Shown here: one piece after another, positions 39,376-47,953 of the stretch | How positions within the stretch are numbered: the stretch's first letter is position 1 | How the letters are laid out: every line of letters begins with the position of its first letter | DNA from: Chimaeribacter californicus | Lineage (GTDB): Bacteria; Pseudomonadota; Gammaproteobacteria; Enterobacterales; Enterobacteriaceae | Assembly: GCF_002858675.1 (NCBI RefSeq) | Contig: NZ_PJZF01000022.1 | Location: forward strand, 20,918 to 84,917 | Direction of reading: 5' to 3' | DNA length: 64,000 nucleotides | Translations under genes and position numbers: made by a program | Notes under the pieces: model-generated | Databases searched by the model: none | The model's input: only the letters and a program-made list of their open reading frames with translations | Told to the model about the DNA's origin: nothing

Positions 39376-39515
39376 TGGTGGGTCGTGCAGGATTGACTCG
39401 GCCTCTGGCCTCGCCCTTCGGGCAACGCTGGCGCGTTGTCGTCTCGCTTCGCTCGGCTCGAACCTTTGATCAATTGATTAAAAGTCAACTGCTCTACCCA
39501 CTGCGCTAACGATTT
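39376..39515 (-). pseudogene. tRNA-Lys copy A, interrupted in the T-loop
   Basis: This is 140 bases long, equal to tRNA-Lys (76) plus the 64-bp insert at 39395-39458. The anticodon arm (UUU) is intact. The first three acceptor pairs are lost (AAATCGT against ACGACCC), a D-stem pair is broken (GCGC/GAGC), and the T-stem 5' strand (AAAGG) no longer pairs with CCTGC. It cannot be a standard lysine tRNA. Confidence 0.85.
39395..39458 (-). repeat. 64-bp T-loop insert, copy A
   Basis: Read in tRNA sense it consists of short hairpins in a row: GC-GAA-GC, CAACGC-GCCA-GCGTTG, GCCC-GAA-GGGC, and GGCC-AGA-GGCC. It sits between tRNA positions 57 and 58 (GGTTCG and AATCC). CTCGGC is found at both ends in direct orientation. 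No reading frame or known element was recognised. Confidence 0.85.
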
Positions 39516-39575
39516 GCCAGGCGGTGAAGATTGGTTTTATGGTGAGTCTTACAGGATTGCGAAACGTTAAGATGA

Positions 39576-39715
39576 TGGTGGGTCGTGCAGGATTGAGTCG
39601 GCCTCTGGCCTCGCCCTTCGGGCAACGCTTGCGCGTTGTCGTCTCGCTTCGCTCGGCTCGAACCTGCGACCCATTGATTAAAAGCCAACTGCTCTACCCA
39701 CTGCGCTAACGATTT
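39576..39715 (-). pseudogene. tRNA-Lys copy B, interrupted in the T-loop
   Basis: 140 bases, with the insert at 39595-39658. Unlike copies A and D, the T-stem strands GCAGG and CCTGC still pair, so a folded molecule with a very large T-loop can be drawn. The acceptor stem lacks three pairs and the anticodon stem has a G-T pair (GTTGG). Confidence 0.85.
39595..39658 (-). repeat. 64-bp T-loop insert, copy B
   Basis: Same position and length as copy A, differing at two positions. The central hairpin loop is GCAA, a GNRA tetraloop (CAACGC-GCAA-GCGTTG). Confidence 0.85.
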
Positions 39716-39775
39716 GCCAGGCGGTGAAGATTGGTTTTATGGTGAGTCTTACAGGATTACGAAACGTTAAGATGA

Positions 39776-39851
39776 TGGTGGGTCGTGCAGGATTCGAACC
39801 TGCGACCAATTGATTAAAAGTCAACTGCTCTACCAACTGAGCTAACGACCC
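39776..39851 (-). tRNA. tRNA-Lys (UUU), intact copy
   Basis: A 76-base gene including the encoded CCA. Acceptor GGGTCGT pairs with ACGACCC, D-arm GCTCAGTTGGTAGAGC, anticodon loop CTTTTAA, T-arm GCAGGTTCGAATCCTGC. All positions match E. coli tRNA-Lys apart from one T-loop/stem base. It follows directly on the second 200-bp unit. Confidence 0.97.
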
Positions 39852-39897
39852 ATCGGGTACTGCGGATTTTTTACTGCTTTTAATGCGAATTTTATGA

Positions 39898-40037
39898 TGG
39901 TGGGTCGTGCAGGATTGACTCGGCCTCTGGCCTCGCCCTCCGGGCAACGCTTGCGCGTTGTCGTCTCGCTTCGCTCGGCTCGAACCTTTGACCAATTGAT
40001 TAAAAGTCAACTGCTCTACCCACTGAGCTAACGCCCC
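39898..40037 (-). pseudogene. tRNA-Lys copy D, interrupted in the T-loop
   Basis: 140 bases, with the insert at 39917-39980. The acceptor stem has only one mismatch (GGGGCGT against ACGACCC) and the D-stem and anticodon arm are intact. The T-stem 5' strand is AAAGG and does not pair with CCTGC. It is the best preserved of the interrupted copies except for that stem. Confidence 0.85.
39917..39980 (-). repeat. 64-bp T-loop insert, copy D
   Basis: Same site and length as the other copies. It has one C where others have T in the GCCC-GAA-GGGC hairpin loop, giving a GGA loop in tRNA sense. Confidence 0.85.
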
Positions 40038-40072
40038 ATCAAGTACTGCGTGTTTTTTTACTGCTTAATTGA

Positions 40073-40148
40073 TGGTGGGTCGTGCAGGATTCGAACCTGC
40101 GACCAATTGATTAAAAGTCAACTGCTCTACCAACTGAGCTAACGACCC
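40073..40148 (-). tRNA. tRNA-Lys (UUU), intact copy
   Basis: A 76-base gene with encoded CCA, identical to the copy at 39776. Anticodon TTT in the loop CTTTTAA; all four stems pair. Confidence 0.97.
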
Positions 40149-40201
40149 ATCAGATACTGCATATTCTTTACTTCACCATTACCGCCATTATTTTTTAATA
40201 A

Positions 40202-40277
40202 TGGTGGGTCGTGCAGGATTCGAACCTGCGACCAATTGATTAAAAGTCAACTGCTCTACCAACTGAGCTAACGACCC
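40202..40277 (-). tRNA. tRNA-Lys (UUU), intact copy
   Basis: A 76-base gene with encoded CCA, identical in sequence to the other intact copies. The spacers between copies differ, so the unit of duplication is not the spacer. Confidence 0.97.
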
Positions 40278-40325
40278 GCTAAGCGGTACTGCTGGAATCA
40301 TGTGCCAACATCAATGTCAAAATGA

Positions 40326-40391
40326 TGGTGGGTCGTGCAGGATGACTCGGCCTCTGGCCTCGCCCTTCGGGCCAACGCTTGCGCGTTGTTA
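40326..40391 (-). pseudogene. Truncated interrupted tRNA-Lys (fragment G)
   Basis: Contains only the tRNA 3' end (CCA to the T-loop, one T missing) and then 46 bases of the insert, up to GCGCGTTGT at 40389. After that the sequence is unrelated. The rest of the insert and the tRNA 5' part are gone. Confidence 0.8.
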
Positions 40392-40429
40392 TCCTTCACT
40401 TCCTTACATCCACCATCTTCTTTAAATGA

Positions 40430-40505
40430 TGGTGGGTCGTGCAGGATTCGAACCTGCGACCAATTGATTAAAAGTCAACTGCTCTACCAACTGAGCTAAC
40501 GACCC
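40430..40505 (-). tRNA. tRNA-Lys (UUU), promoter-proximal copy
   Basis: A 76-base gene with encoded CCA, the first in the transcription direction. It corresponds in place to lysT of E. coli, downstream of cpoB. The tRNA-Val genes that alternate with tRNA-Lys in the E. coli cluster are absent. Confidence 0.97.
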
Positions 40506-40556
40506 ATAATTCCTTGCTGCCTTAACGTTTTACAGTTGTCTTGGCAACGGCGGCAT

Positions 40557-40584
40557 ATATTACTAATTTATCTTCGCAGTGCAA
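40557..40584 (-). promoter_or_regulatory. Predicted promoter of the tRNA-Lys cluster
   Basis: On the minus strand: TTGCAC, 16 bases, TAATAT, followed by a GC-rich stretch (GCCGCCGTTGCC) typical of stable-RNA promoters. Transcription would begin about 45 bases before the first tRNA and cross the intact and interrupted copies alike. Confidence 0.6.
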
Positions 40585-40676
40585 CCACTATTTCTTAATG
40601 AAGTCATCAACTGCTTGTTCTTCACGCGTTCACGCCCAGAAATCAGGCGAAATGGCCAAATTCTGGGCGCAACGTG

Positions 40677-41468
40677 CTAGCCGAGCGCGGAAAGACGCTT
40701 TTGCGATTGCTTGGCAGCATCCGTGTTCGGGTACTGTTTCTGCACCTGCTGATACACCGCTTTGGCTTTATCTTTCTGCCCTTTATCCTGCATGATCACG
40801 CCGACCTTAAACATCGCATCTGCGCTTTTTGGGGATTTGGGGAAGTTTTTGACCACAACTGCGTAATAGTAGGCCGCATCATCCTTCTTACCTTTGTTGT
40901 AATACAACTGCCCCAGCCAATAATTGGCGTTCGGCAGGTAAGTGGAATCCGGGTATTGCTTGATAAACGCCTGAAACGCGCTGATCGCCTGATCATATTG
41001 TTTCTTTTCCAACGCCAGTGACACCGCATTGTTGTAGTCGGTGTTGGCATCGCCGCTGCTGGCCGGCGCAGACGCCGTATCACCCGCAGAGGAAGAAGAA
41101 GGTGCGGCAGCGGCACTGTTCGCATCAGCAGCCGGTGCAGGCGCCGCAGCGGCACCCTGGCTGCTCAGGCTGTCCATTTGCTGATAAATCTGCTTCTGCC
41201 GTTCGACAATCTGATTAAGCTGGTACTGATTCTCCTGGATCTGGCCACGAAGGGAGTCCACATCACGTTGGGAATCAGCGAGCTGTTGCTGGAGTTGGGT
41301 TAAAAGTTGACTGTGAGCATTGGAGATACGCTCAAGCTGCGTGACACGGTCTTCCACCGAGCCAGAGCCGACATTACTGATTGGCGCCTGGGCAGTAGCG
41401 GCCCAGGGGGCCGCTACGCCAACCAGTAACGCCAGACTTAATAAAGAATGTCTGAAGTTACTGCTCAT
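40677..41468 (-). CDS. cpoB: Cell division coordinator CpoB (YbgF)
   Basis: A 263-residue periplasmic protein that links peptidoglycan synthesis by PBP1B to Tol-driven outer-membrane constriction. The signal peptide (residues 1-28) is cleaved near TAQA. Then comes a coiled-coil trimerisation region (VEDRVTQLERISNAHSQLL to about residue 95), an Ala/Ser/Pro linker, and TPR repeats (NNAVSLALEKKQYDQAISAF, YLPNANYWLGQLYYNKGK, PKSADAMFKVGVIMQDKGQ). It lies nine bases after pal, last in the tol-pal group. Confidence 0.95.
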   Translation of the reverse strand: MSSNFRHSLLSLALLVGVAAPWAATAQAPISNVGSGSVEDRVTQLERISNAHSQLLTQLQQQLADSQRDVDSLRGQIQENQYQLNQIVERQKQIYQQMDSLSSQGAAAAPAPAADANSAAAAPSSSSAGDTASAPASSGDANTDYNNAVSLALEKKQYDQAISAFQAFIKQYPDSTYLPNANYWLGQLYYNKGKKDDAAYYYAVVVKNFPKSPKSADAMFKVGVIMQDKGQKDKAKAVYQQVQKQYPNTDAAKQSQKRLSALG

Positions 41469-41477
41469 GCGATTCTC

Positions 41478-42002
41478 TTAGTATACCAGTACGGCACGAC
41501 GGTTTTTGGCGTAAGCCGATTCGTCATGGCCCAGTACGGCTGGTTTCTCTTTACCGTAAGAAACGATAGCGATCTGGTCTTCAGATACGCCTTTGCCTTG
41601 CAGGTACATTTTCACGGAGTTAGCACGACGCTCACCCAGGGAAATGTTGTATTCCGGCGTACCGCGTTCGTCCGCGTGACCTTCGATGGTCACTTTGTAA
41701 GACGGGTTGCTGCGCAGGAAGGCTGCGTGTGCATCCAGCATTTGAGCGAAGTCAGAACGGATATCGTACTTGTCCAGGTCGAAGTAAACGATGTTGTTCT
41801 TCTGCAGCTCTTGCATCTGGAGACGCGCTTGCTCGTCAGACGACATGTTGCCCGCGCCTGCGCTGCCGTTTTCCATCATACCAGTGCCGCCGGCGCCCAT
41901 ACCAGATTGGTCATTGTTTGCGCTTTTGTTAGAGCTACATGCAGCGATAGCGATAACCGGTAATGCCAGCATCAGCCCTTTCAGCACTTTATTCAGTTGC
42001 AT
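41478..42002 (-). CDS. pal: Peptidoglycan-associated lipoprotein Pal
   Basis: ATG 42002, behind AAAGAG, gives a 174-residue lipoprotein, starting [24 protein letters not shown], with lipid-carrying Cys at residue 22. After a Gly/Asn/Met-rich linker, the OmpA-like domain (residues 65-174) contains [47 protein letters not shown], which binds diaminopimelate in peptidoglycan. It anchors the outer membrane and partners TolB. A start nine codons upstream would spoil the signal peptide and is rejected. Confidence 0.97.
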   Translation of the reverse strand: MQLNKVLKGLMLALPVIAIAACSSNKSANNDQSGMGAGGTGMMENGSAGAGNMSSDEQARLQMQELQKNNIVYFDLDKYDIRSDFAQMLDAHAAFLRSNPSYKVTIEGHADERGTPEYNISLGERRANSVKMYLQGKGVSEDQIAIVSYGKEKPAVLGHDESAYAKNRRAVLVY

Positions 42003-42046
42003 CTCTTTGATCCTTTTATTGTTTGCCATACATATTTACACATGCA

Positions 42047-43339
42047 TCACAGATACGGCGACCAGGCAGGGAATTTGACCTGTCCATCGGTTGCCGGAAG
42101 ACGCGCTTTGAAACGCCCATCAGTCGAGACCAGCTGTAACACGGAACCCAGCCCTTGCGTGGAGCTGTAAATCACCATGGTGCCATTCGGTGCGATACTA
42201 GGCGTCTCATCCAGGAACGTGTCCGTCAACGTTTGGACGGCTCCCGTTTCCAGATCTTGTTTAGCGATGTGTTGCGCGCCACCATTGGAACTCACCATTA
42301 CCAGGAATTTGCCGTCAGTACTGACGTCAGCATCCTGATTCTGAGAACCTTCCCATGTCAGGCGTTGCGGCGCACCGCCATTAATATTGACTTTATACAG
42401 CTGCGGACGACCACCCTGATCGGAGGTAAAGGCCAGGTTCTGGCTGTCCGGGAACCAGGTCGGTTCGGTATTGTTGTTACGCCCGTCGGTGACCTGGCTG
42501 ATCTGGCCGGAACCGAGGTTCATCACGTACAGGTTCAGGCTGCCGCTCTTAGAGAGCGCGAAGGCCAGCTTGCTGCCGTCCGGCGAGAAGGCCGGCGCAC
42601 CGTTGTGGCGCGGGAATGACGCAATCTGACGGATAGCACCGTTCGACAGGGTCTGAACCACCAGCGCAGAGCGGCCGCTCTCGAAGGTCACATACGCCAG
42701 TTTGGTGCCGTCCGGCGACCAGGCCGGGGACATCAGCGGCTGCGGTGAACGGTGAACCACGAACTGGTTGTAGCCATCATAATCTGCTACGCGCACTTCA
42801 TACGGGAACTGGCCGCCATTGGTCTGCACCACATACGCGATGCGGGTGCGGAACGCACCCTTGATGCCGGTCAGCTTCTCAAAGACTTCATCACTGGCAG
42901 TGTGCGCGGCGTAGCGCAGCCACTGCTTGGTGACTTTGTACTGGTTCTGGGCCAGCACGGTACCCGGCGCACCGGAGGTGTCTACCAGCTGGTAAGAAAC
43001 CAGGTAGTTACCGCCTGCATCCGGCTGGATCTGCCCGACTACCACGGCATCAATGCCCAGTGCTGTCCAGGCGGCCGGCGTCACTTCTGCGGCGCTGGTC
43101 GGTTGCTGCGGCATACGGGCCGCATCGATCGGATTGAATTTGCCGCTGTTGCGCAGATCCGCCCCAACGATAGCGCCAATCTCTTCCGGCGCACTGCCCG
43201 GGCCTGCCCATTTGAACGGCACCACGCCGATCGGGCGCGCAGAATCCACACCCTGGGTAATCTCAATGCGGACTTCCGCATGAAGAACGGTGGCCCACAA
43301 CATCAAAAGGCCCATCGCTACTCGAAATGCCTGCTTCAT
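42047..43339 (-). CDS. tolB: Tol-Pal system beta-propeller protein TolB
   Basis: A 430-residue periplasmic protein, the same length as E. coli TolB, from ATG 43339. The signal peptide [21 protein letters not shown] is followed by the TolA-binding N-terminus [20 protein letters not shown]. The alpha/beta domain runs to about residue 160. Then six propeller blades follow with repeated motifs such as [54 protein letters not shown] and [14 protein letters not shown], which form the Pal-binding face. Confidence 0.96.
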   Translation of the reverse strand: MKQAFRVAMGLLMLWATVLHAEVRIEITQGVDSARPIGVVPFKWAGPGSAPEEIGAIVGADLRNSGKFNPIDAARMPQQPTSAAEVTPAAWTALGIDAVVVGQIQPDAGGNYLVSYQLVDTSGAPGTVLAQNQYKVTKQWLRYAAHTASDEVFEKLTGIKGAFRTRIAYVVQTNGGQFPYEVRVADYDGYNQFVVHRSPQPLMSPAWSPDGTKLAYVTFESGRSALVVQTLSNGAIRQIASFPRHNGAPAFSPDGSKLAFALSKSGSLNLYVMNLGSGQISQVTDGRNNNTEPTWFPDSQNLAFTSDQGGRPQLYKVNINGGAPQRLTWEGSQNQDADVSTDGKFLVMVSSNGGAQHIAKQDLETGAVQTLTDTFLDETPSIAPNGTMVIYSSTQGLGSVLQLVSTDGRFKARLPATDGQVKFPAWSPYL

Positions 43340-43468
43340 TGTCTCTCCCTTATCTGGACGGTTCTGCCCGCGATAATTTAGCAGAATTTTAACTAACCAA
43401 CGCACACAAAACTAGAACATTACCCGTGAAACTATAGTAAAAGTCTTAAAAGTTGCTGCGTTATGCGC

Positions 43469-44818
43469 TTAACGTGGTTTGAAGTCCAGCGGCGCATTCT
43501 TAAACACCTCATAAACATCTTTGCTTGGCGGCTTCGGAATTCGTGCCTGCTTGGCGGCCGCTACCGCTGCCTGGCAGAGGGCTGGGTCACCCCCTTCCGG
43601 TTTAACGTCAATCAGCAAGCCATCCGGTGCCAGTTTGATGCGCAGTGTACAGGTACGGCCTTTGTACAGCTGGGCGTCATAAAACTTACTCTGAATGGCG
43701 GCCTGGATCTGGCTGCCATAGCTGGCGATGTCCGCGCCGGACGCCCCGCTGTTCTTATTCTTGCCCTGCCCTGCCGCACCGGCTGCCCCAGAGGCGTTGC
43801 CGCTGGCCGCGCCCCCCGCTTTCGGGGCGTTCTTCGACGAGGCCAGCCCGCCGAACAGGTCATCCACATCATCACTCTGTTTGGCGGCTTCCGCGGCGGC
43901 CTTTTTCTTGGCGTCTGCGGCGGCTTTCTTCGCTGCTGCTGCTTTTTCAGCCGCAGCGGCTTTTTCTGCTGCCGCTTTTTCGGCCGCTGCTTTTTCAGCG
44001 GCTGCCTGTTTGGCCTCTTCAGCAGCCTGTTTTTTCGCTTCGGCAGCAGCGGCTTTTTTCGCCTCTGCTTCCGCCGCTTTTTTGGCCTCTGCTTCTGCCT
44101 GCTTTTTCGCGTCGGCGGCGGCTTTCTTCGCCTCTTCGGCGGCCTGTTGCTTCGCCTCGGCCTCAGCCGCTTTTTTGGCTTCGGCTTCCGCTTGTTTCTT
44201 CGCGTCGGCAGCCGCTTTCTTCGCCTCGTCCGCAGCCTGTTTTTTCGCAGCGGCCGCCGCTGCAGCCGCTTCTTTTTTCGCCTGCTCAGCCGCCTGTTTC
44301 GCCGCGTCAGCCTGGGCTTTCGCTTCGGCCTTCGCCTGGGCAGCGGCGGCTTCTGCCTGTTTCTGTTGCGCCTGCGCTTTAGCGGCCGCGGCTTCTGCCT
44401 GCTTCTGCTGTTCCGCCGCCTGTTTTTGCTGTTCGGCCTGCGCCTGGGCCTGCTTCTGCTGGGCTTCCTGCGCGGCGAGCCGCTCTTTTTCCAGCGCTTT
44501 CAGGCGTTGCTGCTCAGCGGCCTGCTTTTGTTGCAGCTCTTCCGCCTGCTGCTCGGCCTTTTTCTGGCGTAACTGAGCCGCGCGCTGGGCGTCGGTTTGC
44601 TGTTGCTGCTGGCGGTTATATTGCTGAACCACGGCACCCGGATCGACCATCACGGCATCAATTGCGCTGCCGCCATCTTCACCGCCGCCGCCGCCGCTCA
44701 TGGACATGTCCTCAGTGAGCGATCCCCAGATCAGCAGGCCAATCAATATGATGTGCAGCACCACCGAAACAATAACGGCGCGTTTTAGCTTATCGTTTTG
44801 CTCAGTTGCCTTTACCAC
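43469..44818 (-). CDS. tolA: Tol system inner-membrane-spanning protein TolA
   Basis: A 449-residue protein starting at the GTG at 44818 (VVKATEQNDKLKRAVIVSVVLHIILIGLLI), as E. coli tolA also uses GTG. Domain I is one membrane helix (about residues 13-33) with the SHLS-like VVLH motif that contacts TolQR. Domain II is a long Ala/Lys/Glu/Gln-rich helical rod (about 75-310) of near-repeats AAADAKKQAEAEAKKAAEAE. Domain III (about 345-449) is the globular part, with KFYDAQLYKGRTCTLRIKL and the two conserved Cys. It couples the proton motive force to Pal-TolB. The GGGGGEDGG linker follows domain I. Confidence 0.95.
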   Translation of the reverse strand: MVKATEQNDKLKRAVIVSVVLHIILIGLLIWGSLTEDMSMSGGGGGEDGGSAIDAVMVDPGAVVQQYNRQQQQQTDAQRAAQLRQKKAEQQAEELQQKQAAEQQRLKALEKERLAAQEAQQKQAQAQAEQQKQAAEQQKQAEAAAAKAQAQQKQAEAAAAQAKAEAKAQADAAKQAAEQAKKEAAAAAAAAKKQAADEAKKAAADAKKQAEAEAKKAAEAEAKQQAAEEAKKAAADAKKQAEAEAKKAAEAEAKKAAAAEAKKQAAEEAKQAAAEKAAAEKAAAEKAAAAEKAAAAKKAAADAKKKAAAEAAKQSDDVDDLFGGLASSKNAPKAGGAASGNASGAAGAAGQGKNKNSGASGADIASYGSQIQAAIQSKFYDAQLYKGRTCTLRIKLAPDGLLIDVKPEGGDPALCQAAVAAAKQARIPKPPSKDVYEVFKNAPLDFKPR

Positions 44819-44852
44819 AATAGATTCCCAAAACAGGATTACCAAAAAACAA

Positions 44853-44918
44853 GGTTTTCAACCGCCTTCTCCGTGCGCGTTGAAAACCCGGATAATAAGG
44901 GCCGGCACCGGGGCCGGC
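44853..44918 (-). other. Two hairpins in the tolR-tolA gap
   Basis: The 106-base gap has a 10-bp perfect inverted repeat, GGTTTTCAAC at 44853 and GTTGAAAACC at 44879, and a second GC-rich one, GGCCGGC and GCCGGCC, at 44900-44918. Neither has a T-run on the minus strand that would make a full terminator. Confidence 0.65.
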
Positions 44919-44924
44919 CTGGCC

Positions 44925-45350
44925 TTAAATAGGCTGTGTCATTAACCCTACCGAGGTTACACCCGCCTGGTGCAGCATATTCAGCGCCTTAATAATCTCA
45001 TCATACGGCACATCTTTTGCGCCCCCGATCAGGAACACCGTCTTGGGATTGGTCTTCATCCGATCGGCTGCCTCAGCGATGACCTGCTGCTCCGGCAGTT
45101 GCTCCATACGCTGGTGATCGACCACGATGGTATATTGGCCGACCCCGGAGACCTCCACGATAACCGGCGGATTGTCATTGCTGGAGACGGCTTTTGAATC
45201 CGTTGCGTCCGGCAAATCAACTTCCACGCTCTGGGTGATGATCGGGGCGGTCGCCATAAAGATCAGCAACAGCACCAGCAACACATCGAGCAGGGGAACA
45301 ATGTTGATTTCCGATTTCAGTTCGCGGCGACCGCGACGACCACGTGCCAT
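44925..45350 (-). CDS. tolR: Tol system proton-channel subunit TolR
   Basis: A 141-residue inner-membrane protein of the ExbD/TolR family. One helix contains the essential channel Asp in EINIVPLLDVLLVLLLIFMATAP near residue 23. The periplasmic part ends in VSSNDNPPVIVEVSGVGQY and GAKDVPYDEIIKALNMLHQAGV, the dimerising domain that binds peptidoglycan. It starts 14 bases after tolQ. Confidence 0.97.
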   Translation of the reverse strand: MARGRRGRRELKSEINIVPLLDVLLVLLLIFMATAPIITQSVEVDLPDATDSKAVSSNDNPPVIVEVSGVGQYTIVVDHQRMEQLPEQQVIAEAADRMKTNPKTVFLIGGAKDVPYDEIIKALNMLHQAGVTSVGLMTQPI

Positions 45351-45364
45351 GCTCTCCCCCTACC

Positions 45365-46452
<1,088 letters not shown>

Positions 46453-46627
46453 TCTACATCCCGTCCTGCAATTAAACGCGCTTACTATACGCAATGGCAT
46501 TCAGGTTGGGAATGGGTAGCCAGAGTTACAGAGAAATAATTATCGGTCCAGTCAGGGCGCCATAAATTAATGTAAATTATTAGCAAGAAAAGTTTATTTC
46601 CGGCCCGGCCGTGCGCCTGCCGGAACG

Positions 46628-46660
46628 ACAAAGGGAGCCACCGCGGCTCCCTTTGTTTTA
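46628..46660 (-). terminator. Terminator after cydABX
   Basis: ACAAAGGGAGCC with GGCTCCCTTTGT around CACCGC, and T/A-rich flanks. It lies between cydX and the tol operon, so tol-pal has its own promoter between here and 46452. Confidence 0.8.
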
Positions 46661-46676
46661 CGCTTACGGCGTGCCG

Positions 46677-46790
46677 TTACCGGCCGCTTTTGGCCGCATC
46701 AGCGGCCTCATGGTGCTCCAGCGCCAGCGCCGTGATGATGCCGAACGCGCAAGCCAGCAAGGTGCCGAGGATCCAGGCGAAATACCACAT
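46677..46790 (-). CDS. cydX: Cytochrome bd-I oxidase small subunit CydX
   Basis: A 37-residue one-helix membrane protein, MWYFAWILGTLLACAFGIIT then ALALEHHEAADAAKSGR. E. coli CydX (37 residues) has nearly the same helix. It binds CydA and stabilises the haem b595/d site. It starts 11 bases after the cydB stop and belongs to the same transcript. It is easy to miss because longer frames cover it. Confidence 0.94.
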   Translation of the reverse strand: MWYFAWILGTLLACAFGIITALALEHHEAADAAKSGR

Positions 46791-46801
46791 CAGTAAGCTC
46801 C

Positions 46802-47941
46802 TTAATAGAGGGAGTGGGTGTTGTTGTCGATGTAGGCTTTGTCGATCCGGCCGAACATCTTGTAGTAAGCCCAGCTGGTATAGGCCAGCACGATGGGCAC
46901 AAAAATGATCGCCACCACCGTCATCACCCGCAGCGTCAGCAGGCTGGAGGTCGCGTCCCACAGGGTCAGGCTGGCATTCGGCTCAGTGACGGACGGCATT
47001 ACAAACGGAAACATCGTGACACCGGTGGTCAGGATCACACAGGCGATGGTCAGGGAGTTACTGACGAACGCCCAGGCGCTGCGGTTCAGCCGCGCCATCA
47101 TGATGGTCACCAGCGGCAGCAGCACGCCCAACAGCGGCAGCGCCCACAGCCCAGGGTGCTGGCGGAAGTTCGTCAGCCAGGCCCCGGCCTGGTGTGCCAC
47201 CTCTTTGCGCAGCGGGTTAGACTCCGCCCCACGTTCAAGTACCGACGTCACCACATAGCCATCAATGCCGTTGACCAGCCAGATGCCGGCCAGCAGGAAC
47301 GCCACCATCATCACCAGGGCCGAAAGCTGTGCCGCCGTGCGTGCCCGCAGGTGCAGTTCACCGGTGGTGCGCATCTGCAGATAGGTTGCGCCCTGCGTGA
47401 CCAGCATCGTCAGGCTGACTATCCCGGCCAGCAGGCCAAACGGGTTGAGCAGCTGGAAGAAGTTGCCGGTATAGAACAGCCGCAGGTAGGCATCCACATG
47501 GAACGGCACGCCCTGCAACAGGTTGCCGAAGGCCACGCCGAACACCAGCGCCGGCACAAAGCTGCCGGCAAAAATGCCCCAGTCCCACAGGTTACGCCAG
47601 CGGCGGTCATCCAGCTTGGCGCGGTAGTCAAACCCGAGCGGGCGGAAAAACAGCGAGGCGAGCACCAGAATCATCGCGATATAGAAGCCGGAGAACGCGG
47701 CGGCATAAACCATCGGCCAGGCGGCAAACAGCGCGCCGCCGGCGGTGATCAGCCACACCTGGTTGCCGTCCCAGTGCGGGGCGATGGCGTTAATCATCAC
47801 CCGGCGCTCGGTGTCCGTACGGCCCAGAATGCGCAGCAGCACCCCTACGCCCATGTCAAACCCGTCAGTCACGGCGAAACCGATTAGCAACACGCCAATC
47901 AACCCCCACCAGACAAGACGCAATACCTCATAATCAAACAT
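46802..47941 (-). CDS. cydB: Cytochrome bd-I ubiquinol oxidase subunit II CydB
   Basis: A 379-residue inner-membrane protein with eight to nine helices, same length as E. coli CydB. Two ATG codons stand in tandem (47944 and 47941); the second is better spaced from AAAGGAG. The start MFDYEVLRLVWWGLIGVLLIGFAVTDGFDMGVG and APHWDGNQVWLITAGGALFAAWP are diagnostic. Its partner CydA carries the haems. It is needed for oxygen respiration at low oxygen. It begins 12 bases after cydA. Confidence 0.96.
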   Translation of the reverse strand: MFDYEVLRLVWWGLIGVLLIGFAVTDGFDMGVGVLLRILGRTDTERRVMINAIAPHWDGNQVWLITAGGALFAAWPMVYAAAFSGFYIAMILVLASLFFRPLGFDYRAKLDDRRWRNLWDWGIFAGSFVPALVFGVAFGNLLQGVPFHVDAYLRLFYTGNFFQLLNPFGLLAGIVSLTMLVTQGATYLQMRTTGELHLRARTAAQLSALVMMVAFLLAGIWLVNGIDGYVVTSVLERGAESNPLRKEVAHQAGAWLTNFRQHPGLWALPLLGVLLPLVTIMMARLNRSAWAFVSNSLTIACVILTTGVTMFPFVMPSVTEPNASLTLWDATSSLLTLRVMTVVAIIFVPIVLAYTSWAYYKMFGRIDKAYIDNNTHSLY

Positions 47942-47953
47942 CATGGCGCTCCT

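Larger units (their letters stand above)
39371..39770. repeat. Two 200-bp tandem units, each with an interrupted tRNA-Lys
   Basis: Bases 39371-39570 and 39571-39770 are direct repeats of exactly 200 bp, differing at only about eight positions by eye. Each unit carries a tRNA-Lys copy with the 64-bp T-loop insert, then a spacer GATTTGCCAGGCGGTGAAGA, and a scrap of tRNA 3' end. An intact tRNA-Lys follows at 39776. Confidence 0.9.

Noticed and set aside
39395..39980. The 64-bp inserts as self-splicing tRNA introns
   Set aside because: They are far too short for group I or II introns, sit in the T-loop rather than the anticodon loop, and the flanking T-stem and acceptor pairs are broken in copies A and D.
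39506..40010. Open frames of 60-110 codons across the tRNA cluster
   Set aside because: They translate repeated tRNA and insert sequence. Their similar products come from the DNA repeat, not from coding selection.
39371..40505. Regularly recurring repeats that could suggest a CRISPR array
   Set aside because: The repeated unit is a full tRNA-Lys gene with encoded CCA. Spacing is irregular and the spacers are not of uniform length. No cas genes are near.
43861..44560. Strongly repetitive sequence that might be a mobile or satellite repeat
   Set aside because: It codes for the Ala/Lys/Glu-rich helical rod of TolA, which is repetitive in all relatives.
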